Shown here: positions 13,001 to 34,139 of the stretch, piece after piece
Position numbering within the stretch: position 1 is the first letter of the stretch
Layout of the letters: every line of letters starts with the position of its first letter
NCBI GenBank assembly: GCA_949358305.1
Contig: OX442314.1
Location: forward strand, 22,129,060-22,193,059
Length of the DNA stretch: 64,000 nucleotides
DNA from: Strigamia acuminata
Lineage: Eukaryota > Arthropoda > Chilopoda > Geophilomorpha > Linotaeniidae
Direction: 5' to 3'
Notes under the pieces: generated by a model
Databases searched by the model: none
The model's input: the letters and a program-made list of their open reading frames with translations, nothing else
Told to the model about the DNA's origin: nothing
Translations under genes and position numbers: made by a program

Positions 13001-16000
13001 TCAGAGCAAACACGCAGTTTTATGAGGCGTGGGTGCGATCCTCTGAATGGGCAGAGCAAGGAAGTGGGGGTCAATGAAGGAGGAGTGCTTAACCGTTTCC
13101 TGTGTCTCTTTTTGGGCGACAAAGAGTGCTAGTGTTGTTTAATGGAGAAGAACGTTTGATCGTTTGGTTCTCATCGCGATTTTTAAGAATGAATTTCATG
13201 AAAGCTGCAGCGCTGCATTCCTTGAACCTGTTCAGCGTTCACCACACCATTCTCTAACCTGCCGTGTGAACGGCTGCCTGCTTTGAAAAGCAGTAGTGAA
13301 TGAACCACACTTGTGCATTCCTCTGGAATGCGGCAACTTTATGCCCAACATTGTCGAGCTCTGTCTGCTTTTTGTATTGAATGCGAGGGACCAAACATTA
13401 GTCCATAATACACCACTGGGAAAAAGCCAGTTGCACTGTGGATGACAGGAAAAAATGCTAATGAGTTGATATGCTGGTGATTCCCTTGGGGAAAAAGGAA
13501 TAATCAAAGAGTGGAATTGGAAATTCACATTTTGAGTGGGGGAAAGGAAAATGTCGTTGGAAACAAGTTGGCAGCGAATTGTTTAGGTAAAATTACATGG
13601 GAGAAAATTAAATCATTATTAATGGTCACATATGATCCCTGCGAGTGTTTTTATGTGCAAACAAAATAGGATAACAAGGTAACTTGGCTGGTGGTTGTTA
13701 TTTTGATGGGCTGCTGCTTGTTTATTTTGATTTTTACTCAGCTGTAAAACAAGTTCATTGCCTTAAATGGACTTTGACACGACCACTCATGCCAAGGATG
13801 TCGCACATGTTAATTTCTACGAGTATAATTGTTCAAATTACTTGCGGTGCTATTTAGGATCAGAAATGACGTCAGTTTGCTGCTAGTGGTGGGTGGCAAA
13901 CTTAAACACAAACCACTTGTCTTTTATTTCTTATCTCTATGTAAACACGCAAAAGTTGAGTTGACTCTGTCTAAAATTCATGGTCATGGATTTCTCTTTT
14001 TGTTTATGTTTTGAGCATCATGTTTTGAGCATCTCTTCTGGGCAATGATGTCACCTAATTTCCGATTTTTAAACGGGTGGAGACGGGAATTGTTTGGTTT
14101 GTACTTTGTAGTAACAATTTTGAGCCCATTCAACATTGGAATTTGGGTTTTTGCCAAATGATATGAAGAAAAAAGGTGAATGCACTAAATTGCTAATATT
14201 ATTGATGACTTTGAGATGAGACTTTTTTTTTTAAGGTTCAATAATCTTTGTGTACACATTTCTGGAGGTAAAAAGTTGTTTTTGAACAAAAATACCGGTA
14301 TGTTGAGTATTGCAGTAGTTGCTCTTTAAATTGATTGGCCAGACAAAACAGGGTCAAGAATGATGTCTAAGAAGCAAATGATTGTGCAATGAATCATCAT
14401 AACTGAATTGTGAGTCTTATGGAGCCATACTAGACAGAGACTGGCTGGTGTTGTCAAATAAGAAACAAAAAAATATTTTTAAATACAAGAAAAAAAACAG
14501 TACAGGGTCATGGAAAGCCAGATAGGGTTGATCATTGACTGTTCAGGAGGCCAGGCCCATCCGGTGGAAGTTGTCCTTGGAAATAAAAAGAGAGACAGAG
14601 AGAGAGAGAGAGACCGATAATTATTGTCATTATGGTTATGAATTTTAGAGTAGGCTTATTATTGGGCCATTGTTTTGTTGTTGTTAGTGGGATTCGCGAT
14701 GAAAGAAGAGGGTTTTAGAGAGATGGTGTGGGTTTGTAAGACGTGTCGAGTTTCCTATGCACTGTTGGTCTTTTCTTGTCAGAAAAATATAATAATGTTC
14801 TAAGAAAGGGACTTGTTAGGTTTTGATTTTAGATCAAGATAAGGAAAAAGTGGGGGGGTTTTCACTTGAACGAACGTGAGAAGTTGGGAAATGACAAAAG
14901 ATGTTTAGGTTAATCTTGTGGAAACAGGAGAAAGAGGTTTTGGTCAATCGGATCCTTTTGGGAATGTCCACAGACAGGGTCATTGCCATTGTCAAGAAAT
15001 AAACACTTAGTGTATTTTCTTTCTCGTTTCTTTCGCCATTTAAAAAGCAGCAAAATAAGAGACAAGAAACAGATTGTGTCCTTGGCATTTGCAGGAATTG
15101 GCAAACACCCAAACGAAATCAAAATCCTTCAATCAGTGCACCGACCTCCTATATATAAGCACTTTATGCTACCCTTGTTTTATCTGCGAATCCCTCTGTG
15201 GTGTGCATTTAGTACCTGCCAATTGGCCTAAAAACCTAGTTTGGCAAAGGGCCAATAAGTAAAAGTCTTCAAGGGCATTTCTAAGGACCAGTAAATCTTG
15301 CGAGTGTGTGAAATGTGTGAATGGATAAATAACACTTTGGACTTAAACGCAGGAAGAAAATAAAAAAGAAAGAAAGAGAAAAAAGAAATGTCTTTTTAAA
15401 ATGTTTGCGTTAACTTAACCATTAGACATTTATTTATTTATTTAACGTTGGTCTCGGCATGAGTAAATGCTACTTAGCATGCAAAAAGCGTCGTGAAGCG
15501 TGAGATTATTTTTTTTTTTGACATGAAAGGATCGTTTTTAAGAGGTCATTCGTCTGTCGCTACCAGACGGGGTCTGATCTCGGGAGTATCAAGAAGACCT
15601 TGGCATTGTCTTGTGGTGTGATAGGTTATGTAAGATGGAATTAGTTGCACGTGTCTACTTTTGGCAATGACCCCTTTAGGTCTTGGGAAAAAGTTTTCCA
15701 CTTTTATTAACGAGTGGGAAGGAAAAAAACAGTGTAGGTTTACTTTGATTTCCAAGAGAAATGCAATTGAAAGATAAATATGGACGTGTTGGTATTTGAG
15801 TTTGGGTGCCATAAACATTTGTGCGCATGCTGAAACTGATCAATTTTCTTCGCACCTTTAAGATTTCTTGTTAGGCGTCCTTGAAGGCTGCCCAAGTAAT
15901 TTACAGTGATTTTTGGGTGAAGAGATAAATAAATTAAAGAAAAAATGGCCGGACCGACTTCACACGTGAGAATTACCCACCTGTCAGAGGTGAAGCATCA

Positions 16001-18423
16001 GCGGTACTGTTTGATCCGCAAGAAAGGTTGTTTGGGGGGAGAAAGGCAGGTTGGAAAAGGGATTCCCTTCAGATTCCACACCCCTGGAATTCCACCTGTT
16101 TCTGGCCTCGGGCAGGGCGTGACGAGTGGGTGGTCACAAATGATCATAACATGAGTTGCCTGATTTAAAAAAAAAGAAAAAAAAATGCAATTTAGTATAA
16201 TAAGATATTTGCAGGTATAAATCTAAAAAGCAATGTGCACTTGATTGCGTTTTATTTATCTTTTGTAAAGCTTGTTTACAATTTTCCATTTTTTTCTGAA
16301 AGAAGGGCGATGATTTATCATTTAATCTTTATGATTGGTGATTTGGAATAGTTCTTTTAGATGTTTCGCCGCACTCATGGAGGGAGATGTGCAATCTTTA
16401 CTGACCCCCTGTAGCATGAACTACCCTAAACATCTATCTTTTCCACCCCGCTGTTTTTCTTGGCTCGGCCGAGGGTTGGACACTGCGACCTCCCGATGAG
16501 TGTCAGAGTTTGTTGAATTAGCTTCTGAATTGTGTGTTTAAAAAAAAAATCAATCTTGTAAATGGGGTATTTACATACAAGTAGTGTCCTTGCAAATCAC
16601 TACAGGACATCATGCGGAGAAAATCGAGATTTCGGTGCATGTTATGCAATAAATTGTAGCGAGAGGGAATTTTCGTGCAAGAAATTCGATTGCAAATGCG
16701 AAGGGAGAAGGTTAAAAACAGATTGGCTTTTAAATCCCCCACCCCCAGCCAACCCTCGTCTTTTCTTTCACCCATTGTATTAAAGCTGTCAATGGTACAA
16801 GGTCGAAAAGCCACTGACCACTGTGACTCAAGTGGAATTTTAACCTCTAATGACCATTCATAAAATAAACAAAAGAGAGAGTGTAAATCTGTTGGGCAGG
16901 AATTGATGTTTTGTTCGAAATTTGTGTTTTTGCAGAGTTCAAATTCTCCATGAGTCCTCCGTCGATGATCGCCGCTGCCAGCATCGGCGCGGCCGTCCGT
17001 GGACTTACGTTATCCAATCAAAGATGGTCGTCCATGAGGGATTTGCTACTGCAACTGCATTCCATCACCGGTATTGATGTGGTAAGAATAACTTTTCCTT
17101 TTTTTCCTAGCCTACTAAACAACAATTTCCGTTCTAACACTGTTTTTGCCACTTCCTCCGACCTCCCAAGGGAATCCATTGGAAGGCCCTAAAACATGAA
17201 AACTGTTTTAAGAGGACTCGCTCATCTGTTAGAATCGCCCTCCTCCCGTACCCCCTCCTGGTACTTGCACCCCATGCACTTTTTGTTGCTATCTAAGTGT
17301 CAGGAATTCGCACATCTTTAATCGCTTCGACAAGATGTTTGATCTTTTGACAAATGAAGTGAACTGACCGTCCATATCCATAGGAATGAAAATCACCAAT
17401 TTAGCTCAATATTTTGATAAGAATTAATCAAGAAAAGCATTTTATACAATGCAATTTAAAATAAATAAATAGAAAAAATTGTAAAAATGTGAAAGTAACA
17501 AGATTTAAGAAAGACAGTTTTGGGATGGGATGGAACCCGTCTTGGCATTAGCGGTTCCTTGAGGAGGGAGCTGTTTGTCACGGGTCAGGCCAACGATCCC
17601 CCACCGACTGCCGACTTTTCCCAAGCATTCCTGAGCGCTGGCCAGTCATTCATGAAATAGAAGAGAGCCCCTTAGGCTGCCTTCTCTATTTGACCCACCC
17701 TTCCCTCCTCATCGCCCTCCCCTCATCTATTTCCAACCTCCCTCATCCCTGCCCCTTCAAGGCCAAACTCATTGGAATTGACGCTACAAGATCCTACAAT
17801 TAATTGCCCCTTTTTCTCTTTTGTTTGACATTGTACGCAGGCTTTATTTGCGATGTAGTAATGCATTGCTTCAAATGAGTGCATTGAGCATTGACCATCA
17901 CGTTTGATTGGTCGCCGTCGCCGGTCGCCGGCAAGAAAGTCTCTCTCTTTTTTGTGCCTCGCGTTCCGACAGGATGTAAGACAGTCTTTTTCCTGTTGAG
18001 AGAGAGAGGCCCCTCTTGAAATTCTATCCTTGGACCATGGTTTGGAGCTGGGGAGGTCTTGAGGATGTTGTGGGTTCAGTTCTTGTGAAGAAGCCATTAA
18101 CAAGTGAATGTTAGTTGTTTGCAACAGTTGACATTTTTCTCTTTTATTTCGAATGGCAAAACCAGTTGGGCGAAATTAGCATTGCAAAAGCATTGTTTAC
18201 TAATGTTTTTATTTATTTTTGTATTGTTTTCTCGTTGCAGGACTGTTTGAGGGAGTGTTTAGAACAAATAGAAGAAATGGTAAACACAAGTTTGGATAAA
18301 ACTTCGCCAGCGCTGTTACCAACATCTGCACCCAACTCTTCGGTTACAGCCAAAGTGGTGAAAGGAGATGCTGATCATTATAAATCTGAAACACCCACAG
18401 ATGTGAGAGACATCCATTTTTGA
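7061..18423 (+). CDS. CycD: G1/S-specific cyclin D
   Basis: This is the regulatory subunit of Cdk4/6, which phosphorylates Rb-family proteins in the nucleus to drive G1 progression. Exons are 7061-7261, 8722-8937, 10785-10941, 16936-17081 and 18241-18423, all with GT-AG junctions in frame, giving 300 residues. Residues 3-7 (LYCLE) fit the LxCxE Rb-binding motif. The N-terminal cyclin box (about 35-150) contains [25 protein letters not shown] and [18 protein letters not shown], followed by the second fold ([28 protein letters not shown]). The C-terminus is [11 protein letters not shown], the D-type degron with a TP phosphosite at Thr291 equivalent to human D1 Thr286. The ATG at 7061 is chosen because it places LxCxE at the N-terminus as in the family. 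Intron 3 is 6.0 kb and introns 1, 2 and 4 are 1.2-1.8 kb, unlike the short introns elsewhere. I see no gene inside them. Confidence 0.96.
10942..16935 (+). other. 6-kb intron 3 of cyclin D
   Basis: A non-coding interval between two cyclin D exons (donor GGTAAGC, acceptor TTTTGCAG). It contains only short unsupported open frames and low-complexity tracts. Its size relative to the typical 60-bp introns of this genome suggests room for intronic regulatory elements, but none can be named from sequence alone. Confidence 0.7.
14589..14613. repeat. (AG)n microsatellite in cyclin D intron 3
   Basis: A run of AG dinucleotides with one interruption, directly visible. Confidence 0.9.
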
Positions 18424-21400
18424 TGTTCATCATGCGGCGATAAATTTATACAAGAAATTTTTTTTAACGATTTCTTTGTCTGCTGGTGTTTTGTGCCTTG
18501 CAACATGTTAGCAGAGCCCCATAGACTCTTGAATGACAATTAATGGGACCATAACTAGTCATCTCGTCTGGGATTGGCTAATAGAAGATTGAACTGAGCC
18601 ATGATACGCTTAAGTGTGCAAAGGATTTTTCTCTTTTATTTTGTTTTCCTACATTTTGTTTTTGTTTTTATTTTCAATGATCACTTATCAACTGCAATCG
18701 TCAATTAATTTGTTTGTTTGATCTTAAATTTTTATACAAGTTACCTCTAATTTATCCAGTCGACTCCAAACTAAAGAAAACAACTCAGGAAATTAGGAAA
18801 TATCAATTTAGTCACAATAGCTCTACTTATTTTAGTCAGTTTTGTCAGTTTAGTTTCTGAAAACATTGTGAAAGTGGTTGTTGATAAACTTGTACATAAA
18901 CTATTGATGTTTTTCATGAATATTTTGAGTTTTTTGTTTGAAATCGAAAATGAGTTTTTGGCTTCAGTTAAACCAATGATATCTGAATACATATCAAAAC
19001 TGTGCCTTAATAATTATCATATACCACTTAATGCCTGTAACATAAAATCATTCCAGAAATTGAGATAAATATTCGCAATTTGTATTTTTAAAAAAAAGGA
19101 AAAAAAAAGATTTTTAACAAAAAATAACAAAGAAAAAAATATAAGCTAGATATATCTTTTGAAAATTTAGTCCATTTTCAATTGTTTGAAATAAATTTGG
19201 CAGTTGGATGTGATTGAAGTCTTCAAGTTCAACTTGGAAAATCAACATGGCTGCTGTGTAAAGTGTTGATGGACAAAGTGTGGCTATTCAATCAAGCTCT
19301 TCTAAATAATTTTACTGGAGTGTGTACAGAACAGATTGAATGAATTGAAATGAAATGAAATAATGATTGTTTTATAGTTTTTTTGTTTAATTAAATGTTT
19401 AAAAAAGATGAATATGAAGAAAAATAATGTTTTTTTTAAATCTTCTGTTTGTATAATATTGTAATGACTGGATGATTATAGACAACTACAGACTGCAACG
19501 TTTGTAAAAGTACTTGGATGTGTTTTCTGTTTGTTTTTGCATGAAAGTTTTAAACGAAATGATTTTGTTTTTGGTCACAAAACGTGTAAATACGATACCA
19601 AGTGATAATTATCTTTGGTAAGTGCCATTTTTATCTTACCCCCTGTCACTCCCTGTTCTGTAGCTTTTGATAACTACAGTCAAACAACCTGTAATTATAT
19701 TATTACAAATAATCTACATAATTTTGTAATTTTTTATTAATGAATTTGAATTTTTTTATTGCACATATTTTTACTGATTGATTAAAAAGTGAAAAATGTG
19801 GGACCAGATTATTTGTTCAAGATGAAATTATAATGGAAATAAAGCTTTTCTTTTTAAAAAATTATGAATTAATTAGTTTTTTTCTCTTACCGGACATGAA
19901 TTCAGTCATTAGGCTAATGTTGGAGTTGTCAATGGAACCCAGACATGTCTTAGATTTACTGTTTTAATATTCAGAAATTGATGATTAGCATCTTTAATAG
20001 TTGTCACCACCGTTTCCTGTATGTTCAATAATAGATGATAATAAGTGATAAGTTTATTAATGAAATTGTGTCGCAATGACTTGTTAAACCACACTGCTAA
20101 ATACCTCCACCAAGCTTTATGCCAATGATGAAGAAGTAAAAAAAAAATAGTTGAATGAAAATTCCGCTGTTGATAGTAATAACCTGTAGAATGTCAAATG
20201 ACTAGACCATTGGATCCAGTTATCAATTGCTGGCTGTAAAATATCTTTTGCAATCTGACAGCAGATTCTGTTTCAGATTTCCTTTTCATTCTCGGGCGTC
20301 TATTTGGCGCCTTTTCAACCACCTATTTGAGTCATCATGAAATTATAGCAGTTTTTTTTACATTTATTTCTTTAGACGTTTCAATTTTAGAAAGATTTTA
20401 TTACACAATAATGTAGACATTACTAACGTCTACATGTGTGGTTCCTCTAAGACCTATCACATTGAAAAAACGCACACAAAAAATGATGTAGTTCTGTGAG
20501 TTAAGCAATTATAAATCAGAAAAGAAAAAATTATTTACATAAAAAAAAAAAAATAAGTGAATACAGTAGCAATAATTTTTTTTTTTAAGAATGTAAAATG
20601 AGATAGAAATATCGTGATGCAAGAATGAGTCAATATGAAAACGAAAAGATGCAATGATAACAATTTTTATTGCATTTTTTTGTTGACAAAAACAAAAATT
20701 AACTTTTCTGTGGTGGGATTTACAAATCGAACGAGAGAAAGATTATAAAATTTGTTGATTCTGTCAAATTTTAAAGAAATCGAAACTTGGAATAAAATTC
20801 TTAGTAAACAAATCCTTTTTTTGGAGCGCCATATTATTTGAAATTAACCAGTTTGCTACTAGAGGTCACAATTCTTCAGAGAATCACGAGCAAAACCGGA
20901 AGCACTCTGCAAACGTCAACGAACGAGAGACACTTTGCACTTAACAAACGATTTGCTTGCACCAAAAGTGTGTTATGGTGCCATTAGAACAAATCAATAA
21001 GACTTCGCCATCTACTTAAGGTAACTAATTTTCAGTAAGTATCTACAGCTATAATATCAATGTATTGTATTTTATTTAATGCAAAAATGAACTTTAAAAT
21101 TTTGAATAATTTAATCATGGTGAGTATTTTAATGAGGAAACATCATGTTGAATATAATTTATTAATAAAAAAAAGTAAACAAAAATATGAAAAAATACCT
21201 AACATATGGGATGTAAATATTATAAATAAATATAATTAAGTTTTAAGTAAAATTATAGCAATTTAATACAATACAGGTGTTGATTAAGTTCTAAACTAAA
21301 GTTAATTCCTTTATCAATTTCCACAGATAAGCAATATTTTTTATTCGAGCCGAAAATTCTAAAATAAAATAAAAATAAAATTAAAATTGAAATTTCCTTT

Positions 21401-21578
21401 TTAATGAGGTCGAAGTGTACAGTACATTCCATGGGCAGATGATGTAACGTATCATCAATGTTACTTTGCGATGTTTGATCAAAGATGTCTCCCTCATTTA
21501 AGTGTCCGTTCGCAATTTACCCGACTTTCGAGGTCTTGTGTATTATTATTCATACATTTTTCTTTATTATTATTTCAG
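18424..21578 (+). other. Cyclin D 3' UTR and cyclin D-ARV1 intergenic region
   Basis: No coding potential is seen. AATAAA poly(A) signals occur at 19190-19195 and 19839-19844, so the cyclin D 3' UTR is probably about 0.8-1.4 kb. A leader exon of ARV1 may end at 21020 (CTTAAG before GTAACT), with an acceptor at 21577-21578 after a pyrimidine tract. That exon is inferred only from splice-site quality. Confidence 0.5.
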
Positions 21579-21625
21579 ATATACATATCAGCAAATTATC
21601 CAAACACCGTTCGCCCTTGACAAAG

Positions 21626-21661
21626 ATGTGCATCATTTCCCTTCCGAATACGATTGTTTAG
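21626..21661 (+). promoter_or_regulatory. Short upstream ORF in the ARV1 leader
   Basis: An 11-codon ATG...TAG frame lies within the probable ARV1 5' UTR, 38 nt before the ARV1 start. It is the only other ATG between the inferred splice acceptor and the real start. Translational control is inference. Confidence 0.3.
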
Positions 21662-21699
21662 GAATCCTCTTTGCGGGCAAATAAGACTAAAGGTCAGTA

Positions 21700-22392
21700 A
21701 TGGAGCCAACATGTGATTACACGTGTGTGAATTGTGGAGCCAAAGCGCCGTCCCTTTACAAACAGCATTCACCGGATGTTCTTCGCCTTTATCACTGCAA
21801 GAAATGCGAAAATATCGTCGACAAATACGTCGAATACGACACAACCATCATTTTGATCGATATCATCCTCCAACAACACCAGGCTTACCGCCACCTACTT
21901 TTCAATGCCGGATCGAAGCCTTTTTGGAAACTCGCAGTCATTCTCTGGCTGTGCGATTCCTATGTTTTGTGGATCAACCAGGAGGAGAAAAAGAGCCAGC
22001 AACAAAACAACTCGAAATTGCAACACTTCCAATTAGATTGGGACATTTACATTATGGCTTTGGTCGCTTTGCTCGAACTCGTCGCATTCGTCCTGTGCGT
22101 TTTAGTCGTTACGCGACTTGTGCGCAATAAATGGCGCATTTCGCACTCGACGCTCGTGCATGCGATGATCGTGGGCAGTTGCGGCAAATTGATGATCGTG
22201 CCCGCTTTGGTGTGGGGACAGAGCGGCAGTTACATATACTTAGGACTAACGTCGTTCTTCGTTTGGTTGAGTTTGGTACATGTATATCGAGCCGTGTGCG
22301 GAGTTGCGCCCAGCGTAGCGTTTGTCACGATTACGTGTTCCCAAGGAGTTCAATATTTAATTCGCTGCATTCTGTTGACGTGTGTAGAGTAA
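21700..22392 (+). CDS. Arv1: ARV1, ER lipid-homeostasis protein
   Basis: A single-exon CDS of 230 residues. ARV1 proteins are multi-spanning ER membrane proteins required for intracellular sterol and sphingolipid distribution and GPI-anchor synthesis. The N-terminal ARV homology domain has the zinc-ribbon-like pattern CVNC (Cys9, Cys12) and CKKC (Cys33, Cys36). The family motif VDKYVEYDTTIILIDIIL then AYRHLLFN follows. Hydrophobic segments at about 75-95, 115-140, 155-200 and 205-228 fit the multi-pass topology. Length is near the usual 220-290. The ATG at 21700 starts just before the zinc-ribbon, as in homologues. An AATAAA at 22671 fits its 3' end. Confidence 0.95.
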   Translation: MEPTCDYTCVNCGAKAPSLYKQHSPDVLRLYHCKKCENIVDKYVEYDTTIILIDIILQQHQAYRHLLFNAGSKPFWKLAVILWLCDSYVLWINQEEKKSQQQNNSKLQHFQLDWDIYIMALVALLELVAFVLCVLVVTRLVRNKWRISHSTLVHAMIVGSCGKLMIVPALVWGQSGSYIYLGLTSFFVWLSLVHVYRAVCGVAPSVAFVTITCSQGVQYLIRCILLTCVE

Positions 22393-22884
22393 ACGACGGG
22401 ACTGTGACATGGTTTATTTAAGTTGGGACCAGAAACTCGCATTTTGTAATGATTTTAAATTATTTGCCAGATGCGACCTCCACCCAAAAGCAAACTTATT
22501 TATCACCTGGAAGTTTAATGATAAAACTCTGACCTTTACCAGAAGTTATAGGCACATTTTTTTTGTGTCTGCAAGGAAGGAAAACACAGAAACACTTTTT
22601 TTTTTATTTGGCACAGATGTGGGGTCTCTAAAATTGATTGTTGGCACAATTCCATGCGAGCAAATTAAGGAATAAATACAAACAGACGACCAGTGCTTTG
22701 CCAGTGCATTGACAGCGCTTGGGAGTTTGAATTCACTTAGTAATTTATTTTTAATTATAGCTAAACGAGGTGTTTTTGATTATGTGTTTTAAAAAGTTGT
22801 ATTGAATGATTTCAATCATTAAACATGTGTAAAGCAAACAATTTATTCGTCTTTTTCTTTTTTTTTTTATTGATTAGATAAGGT
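22393..22884 (+). other. ARV1 3' UTR and short spacer before the MANSC gene
   Basis: A 492-bp interval with AATAAA at 22671-22676. A long T tract followed by TGATTAG (acceptor AG at 22876-22877) ends only 7 nt before the next start codon, suggesting that the downstream gene's leader is spliced. No donor can be assigned confidently. Confidence 0.5.
22671..22676 (+). terminator. AATAAA poly(A) signal, ARV1
   Basis: A canonical hexamer 279 nt after the ARV1 stop and before the next gene. Confidence 0.5.
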
Positions 22885-24140
22885 ATGCGATGTGAAATGT
22901 TTGTTTGGACAATCTTCTCTTGGTTGATTTTACTGGGAAATGTGCCGCTTTCATTTTGCTCATCCTGTTCTGAAGAGTATTTTGAGGACCAGGAAATAGA
23001 TTTCGATCAAATTTCAAAGGCTGGTGAGACCATAAAGCCACTCGGTACAATTAACGCGTCGTCGGTCGAAGAATGTGCCAAAAGCTGTTGCGAATACGTC
23101 AGTGGTAAGGAATTTATCGGAATATTCCTATCCATGTCAAATTCAAAATTTTATTTTTATTTTTTTATTTGTTTACAGAAAATTGTAATGTAGTTACATA
23201 CAGTAGAAATCGTACGGATTCATGCTCGCTTTACTTCTGTCAACCCAATTCGCATTGTTTTCTAAAGGAAAGTTTACAACATGTCTATACAATCAAATTG
23301 AAGTTGTTTGATACGACGACGTCTTCCAATTCGACATCGACTTTACCAACATCATATTTGACCAACATTTCGGCTACGCGCTTGAAAACTACCACTGACA
23401 GAACAGACACAACTGCTGTTACTCCCGATTGGAATGCAACGACAATTATCAACAATTTAACTCGCATCGAATACGCACCGCCACTCAACTTTACACTCAA
23501 GGCTGAATCAACAACTTATAATTCCGCCGAGACATCACCAGATGCTTCATCTACTTCGAAGAAGGAAGAGGAAGGGTCTCGTGTAACCACCGACATTGAT
23601 ATTACCAGCATTCCATTGACAAAAACAACAGCGAGTGTTTATATTGGCTCATCTTTTGACAGCGAAGGAAGCATTAATTCTACAACCCCTACAACGACCG
23701 AATTGGTAACGAGGGAAGACGAAACTGAACTTAGCACGGTCAAGGACAAAGATGACATTTCGTCAATATTCAATGTCACAGTGAAGACCAAATTGATGAT
23801 GAGTAACGAAACTGAACCGCAGATATTTGATGTTACGGTTAAAACGAAGTTGATGTTAAATAATGAGACTGAGCAGCTGTTGAATGTTTCCGTTACGACT
23901 GGTTTGGTAGTTGATTATAATAAGACGGAAGAAGGAGGGATTGTTCCCGCGGAGTTGTCGGGAGAGTCGGATCAGTTTAAAAAAGATGTTCATTTAATTG
24001 TGGGATTAGTTATTGGGCTGCTGATTTTGTTAACTGTTTTGGGGTTGGTTGTTCGCAGATTTTACGACGGGTGGCAGAGACGACATTATCAACGAATGGA
24101 TTTTTTGATTGATGGGATGTACAACAGTCCATCTTCATAA
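22885..24140 (+). CDS. MANSC-domain type I membrane protein (MANSC1-like)
   Basis: Two exons (22885-23104, 23179-24140) encode 393 residues. The protein starts with a signal peptide (FVWTIFSWLILLGNVPLSFC). A cysteine-rich MANSC domain follows (about 26-110), with the ECAKSCCEY, ENCNVVTY, SCSLYFC and CFL cysteine pattern interrupted by the intron. Next comes a Thr/Ser-rich stalk with many N-glycosylation sequons, including three diverged repeats of the form F(N/D)VTVKTKLM. One transmembrane helix (about 344-365) and a short basic tail ending QRMDFLIDGMYNSPSS complete it. The tail resembles the conserved cytosolic end of vertebrate MANSC1 (LDYLINGIY type), which supports homology beyond the domain. 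Cellular function is not established for this family. A surface or endosomal glycoprotein is the most that can be said. Confidence 0.82.
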
Positions 24141-25023
24141 AAATCCCTATTTTTTTTTGTTTATTTGGCTTGTTTTAAAGCGAATGATTTTCATTTAGTG
24201 AGACAAAATGAGATTTCATTCGCAAAATGGCAATAATTTACTATACAATTTGTTTTACACGGGGTTTGAGGCCTTTTTTGATAATTTATTTATTTTTTTG
24301 GCTTTATATTAAAATACTGAGGCTCTAGCAATTAATAACGAAGCAGTTAGTGTTTGAAATTATTTTTAGCTGATAGATAAAACATGTTCAATTTTATAAA
24401 ATAATGTGTAACAGTTAAATGAAATTAATTTTCATCGAAATTGCTTAATATAACTCATCAATTCCGAATTATGGGAACAAATTACTGTTGAACCTTTATT
24501 ATTTTGTTAAACCAAGTTAACAAATTGTTAAAATACTTAAACTTAAACTTAAGTGCCCTTACGAGATTCTGTTTACTGTTTAACCCAATATATTTTTTGT
24601 TACGACTTAATTTCTTAATTTATATAAATATATAACTTGTTATTTAAACAAAAATGAATAAATAAAAAAATCCTGTTACCTCACTTTCTGTATAAGGAAT
24701 CGAATCATTGACTCATCGCTTAACCACTCGCACTTCCTCTTATTCCTTACTCCAGTCTGGCAATCCACATGCCTCTGGGCAATAGGAATAGCAAAGAGAG
24801 CGAGGCTAGCCAGGTTTCCGGTTTGTTCACCTGTGGAATGCACTGTAGCAAGACCTAGTGAGTGAGGTTGGCCACTGGCCACCGCTAACATCTCGTAATG
24901 CCTTTGTGGCGGAGTGACGATCAGCTATGGACTCGCGTAAATCGGTGCAATCGAGTGGACACTTAGGAATATCGCTTATCTCGGGTTACCTTGAAGGTAT
25001 TTTACCTTGGCCTCGTGATAATC
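24141..25023 (+). other. MANSC gene 3' UTR, spacer and Ptp10D leader/promoter
   Basis: Overlapping AATAAA signals at 24657-24666 close the MANSC transcript. The sequence changes at about 24670 from very AT-rich to GC-richer DNA, which continues to the phosphatase start codon and is probably its promoter and leader. Open frames here (for example on the minus strand at 24676-24891) resemble no known protein. Confidence 0.5.
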
Positions 25024-33743
<8,720 letters not shown>

Positions 33744-34139
33744 TCAGACGGACACACTGTGAAGATTGTTCTCTATAGTTTGTTTTTATTTGCACGGTAT
33801 CGATAATGTCGAGAGTGATTTTATTTAAACAAGACATACTCAAAACGTTTGGAGATGTTTATTTTATATTACAGCTGGTTTTTCAGCTTTGTTTTTGTGT
33901 TTGTATGATACTGTACTAATATTTCGTGGTACTTAAGATTAATAATTTAATAACTATTTTTTATTATGTATTTTCATCTCCATTGTCCAACCATTGTATA
34001 TCATTTTTTTTTAAATTATAAAAATATATCTTGTATATTTGCTCATTGTAAAGAGGTTACATGTTGGACTTGGATTTATGTTATAAAGACTGTTTTTCTT
34101 TCTTTTTTAAGATTAATAGTTTTTTTTTTATTATACGTT
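33744..34139. other. Convergent 3' region between Ptp10D-like and ABCC genes
   Basis: Only 396 bp separate the phosphatase stop (+) from the ABCC stop (-). It is AT-rich, with TTTATT (AATAAA on the minus strand) at 34127-34132 and others further left. The two 3' UTRs very likely overlap. Confidence 0.6.

Noticed and set aside
13232-13528. 98-codon minus-strand open frame in cyclin D intron 3
   Set aside because: Composition looks like random translation; no homology pattern, start context or flanking exons.
17723-18124. 133-codon minus-strand open frame in cyclin D intron 4
   Set aside because: No domain or motif; a chance open frame in a moderately GC-rich intron segment.
21723-22421. Second-frame open frames inside ARV1
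   Set aside because: Shadow frames of the well-supported ARV1 coding sequence.
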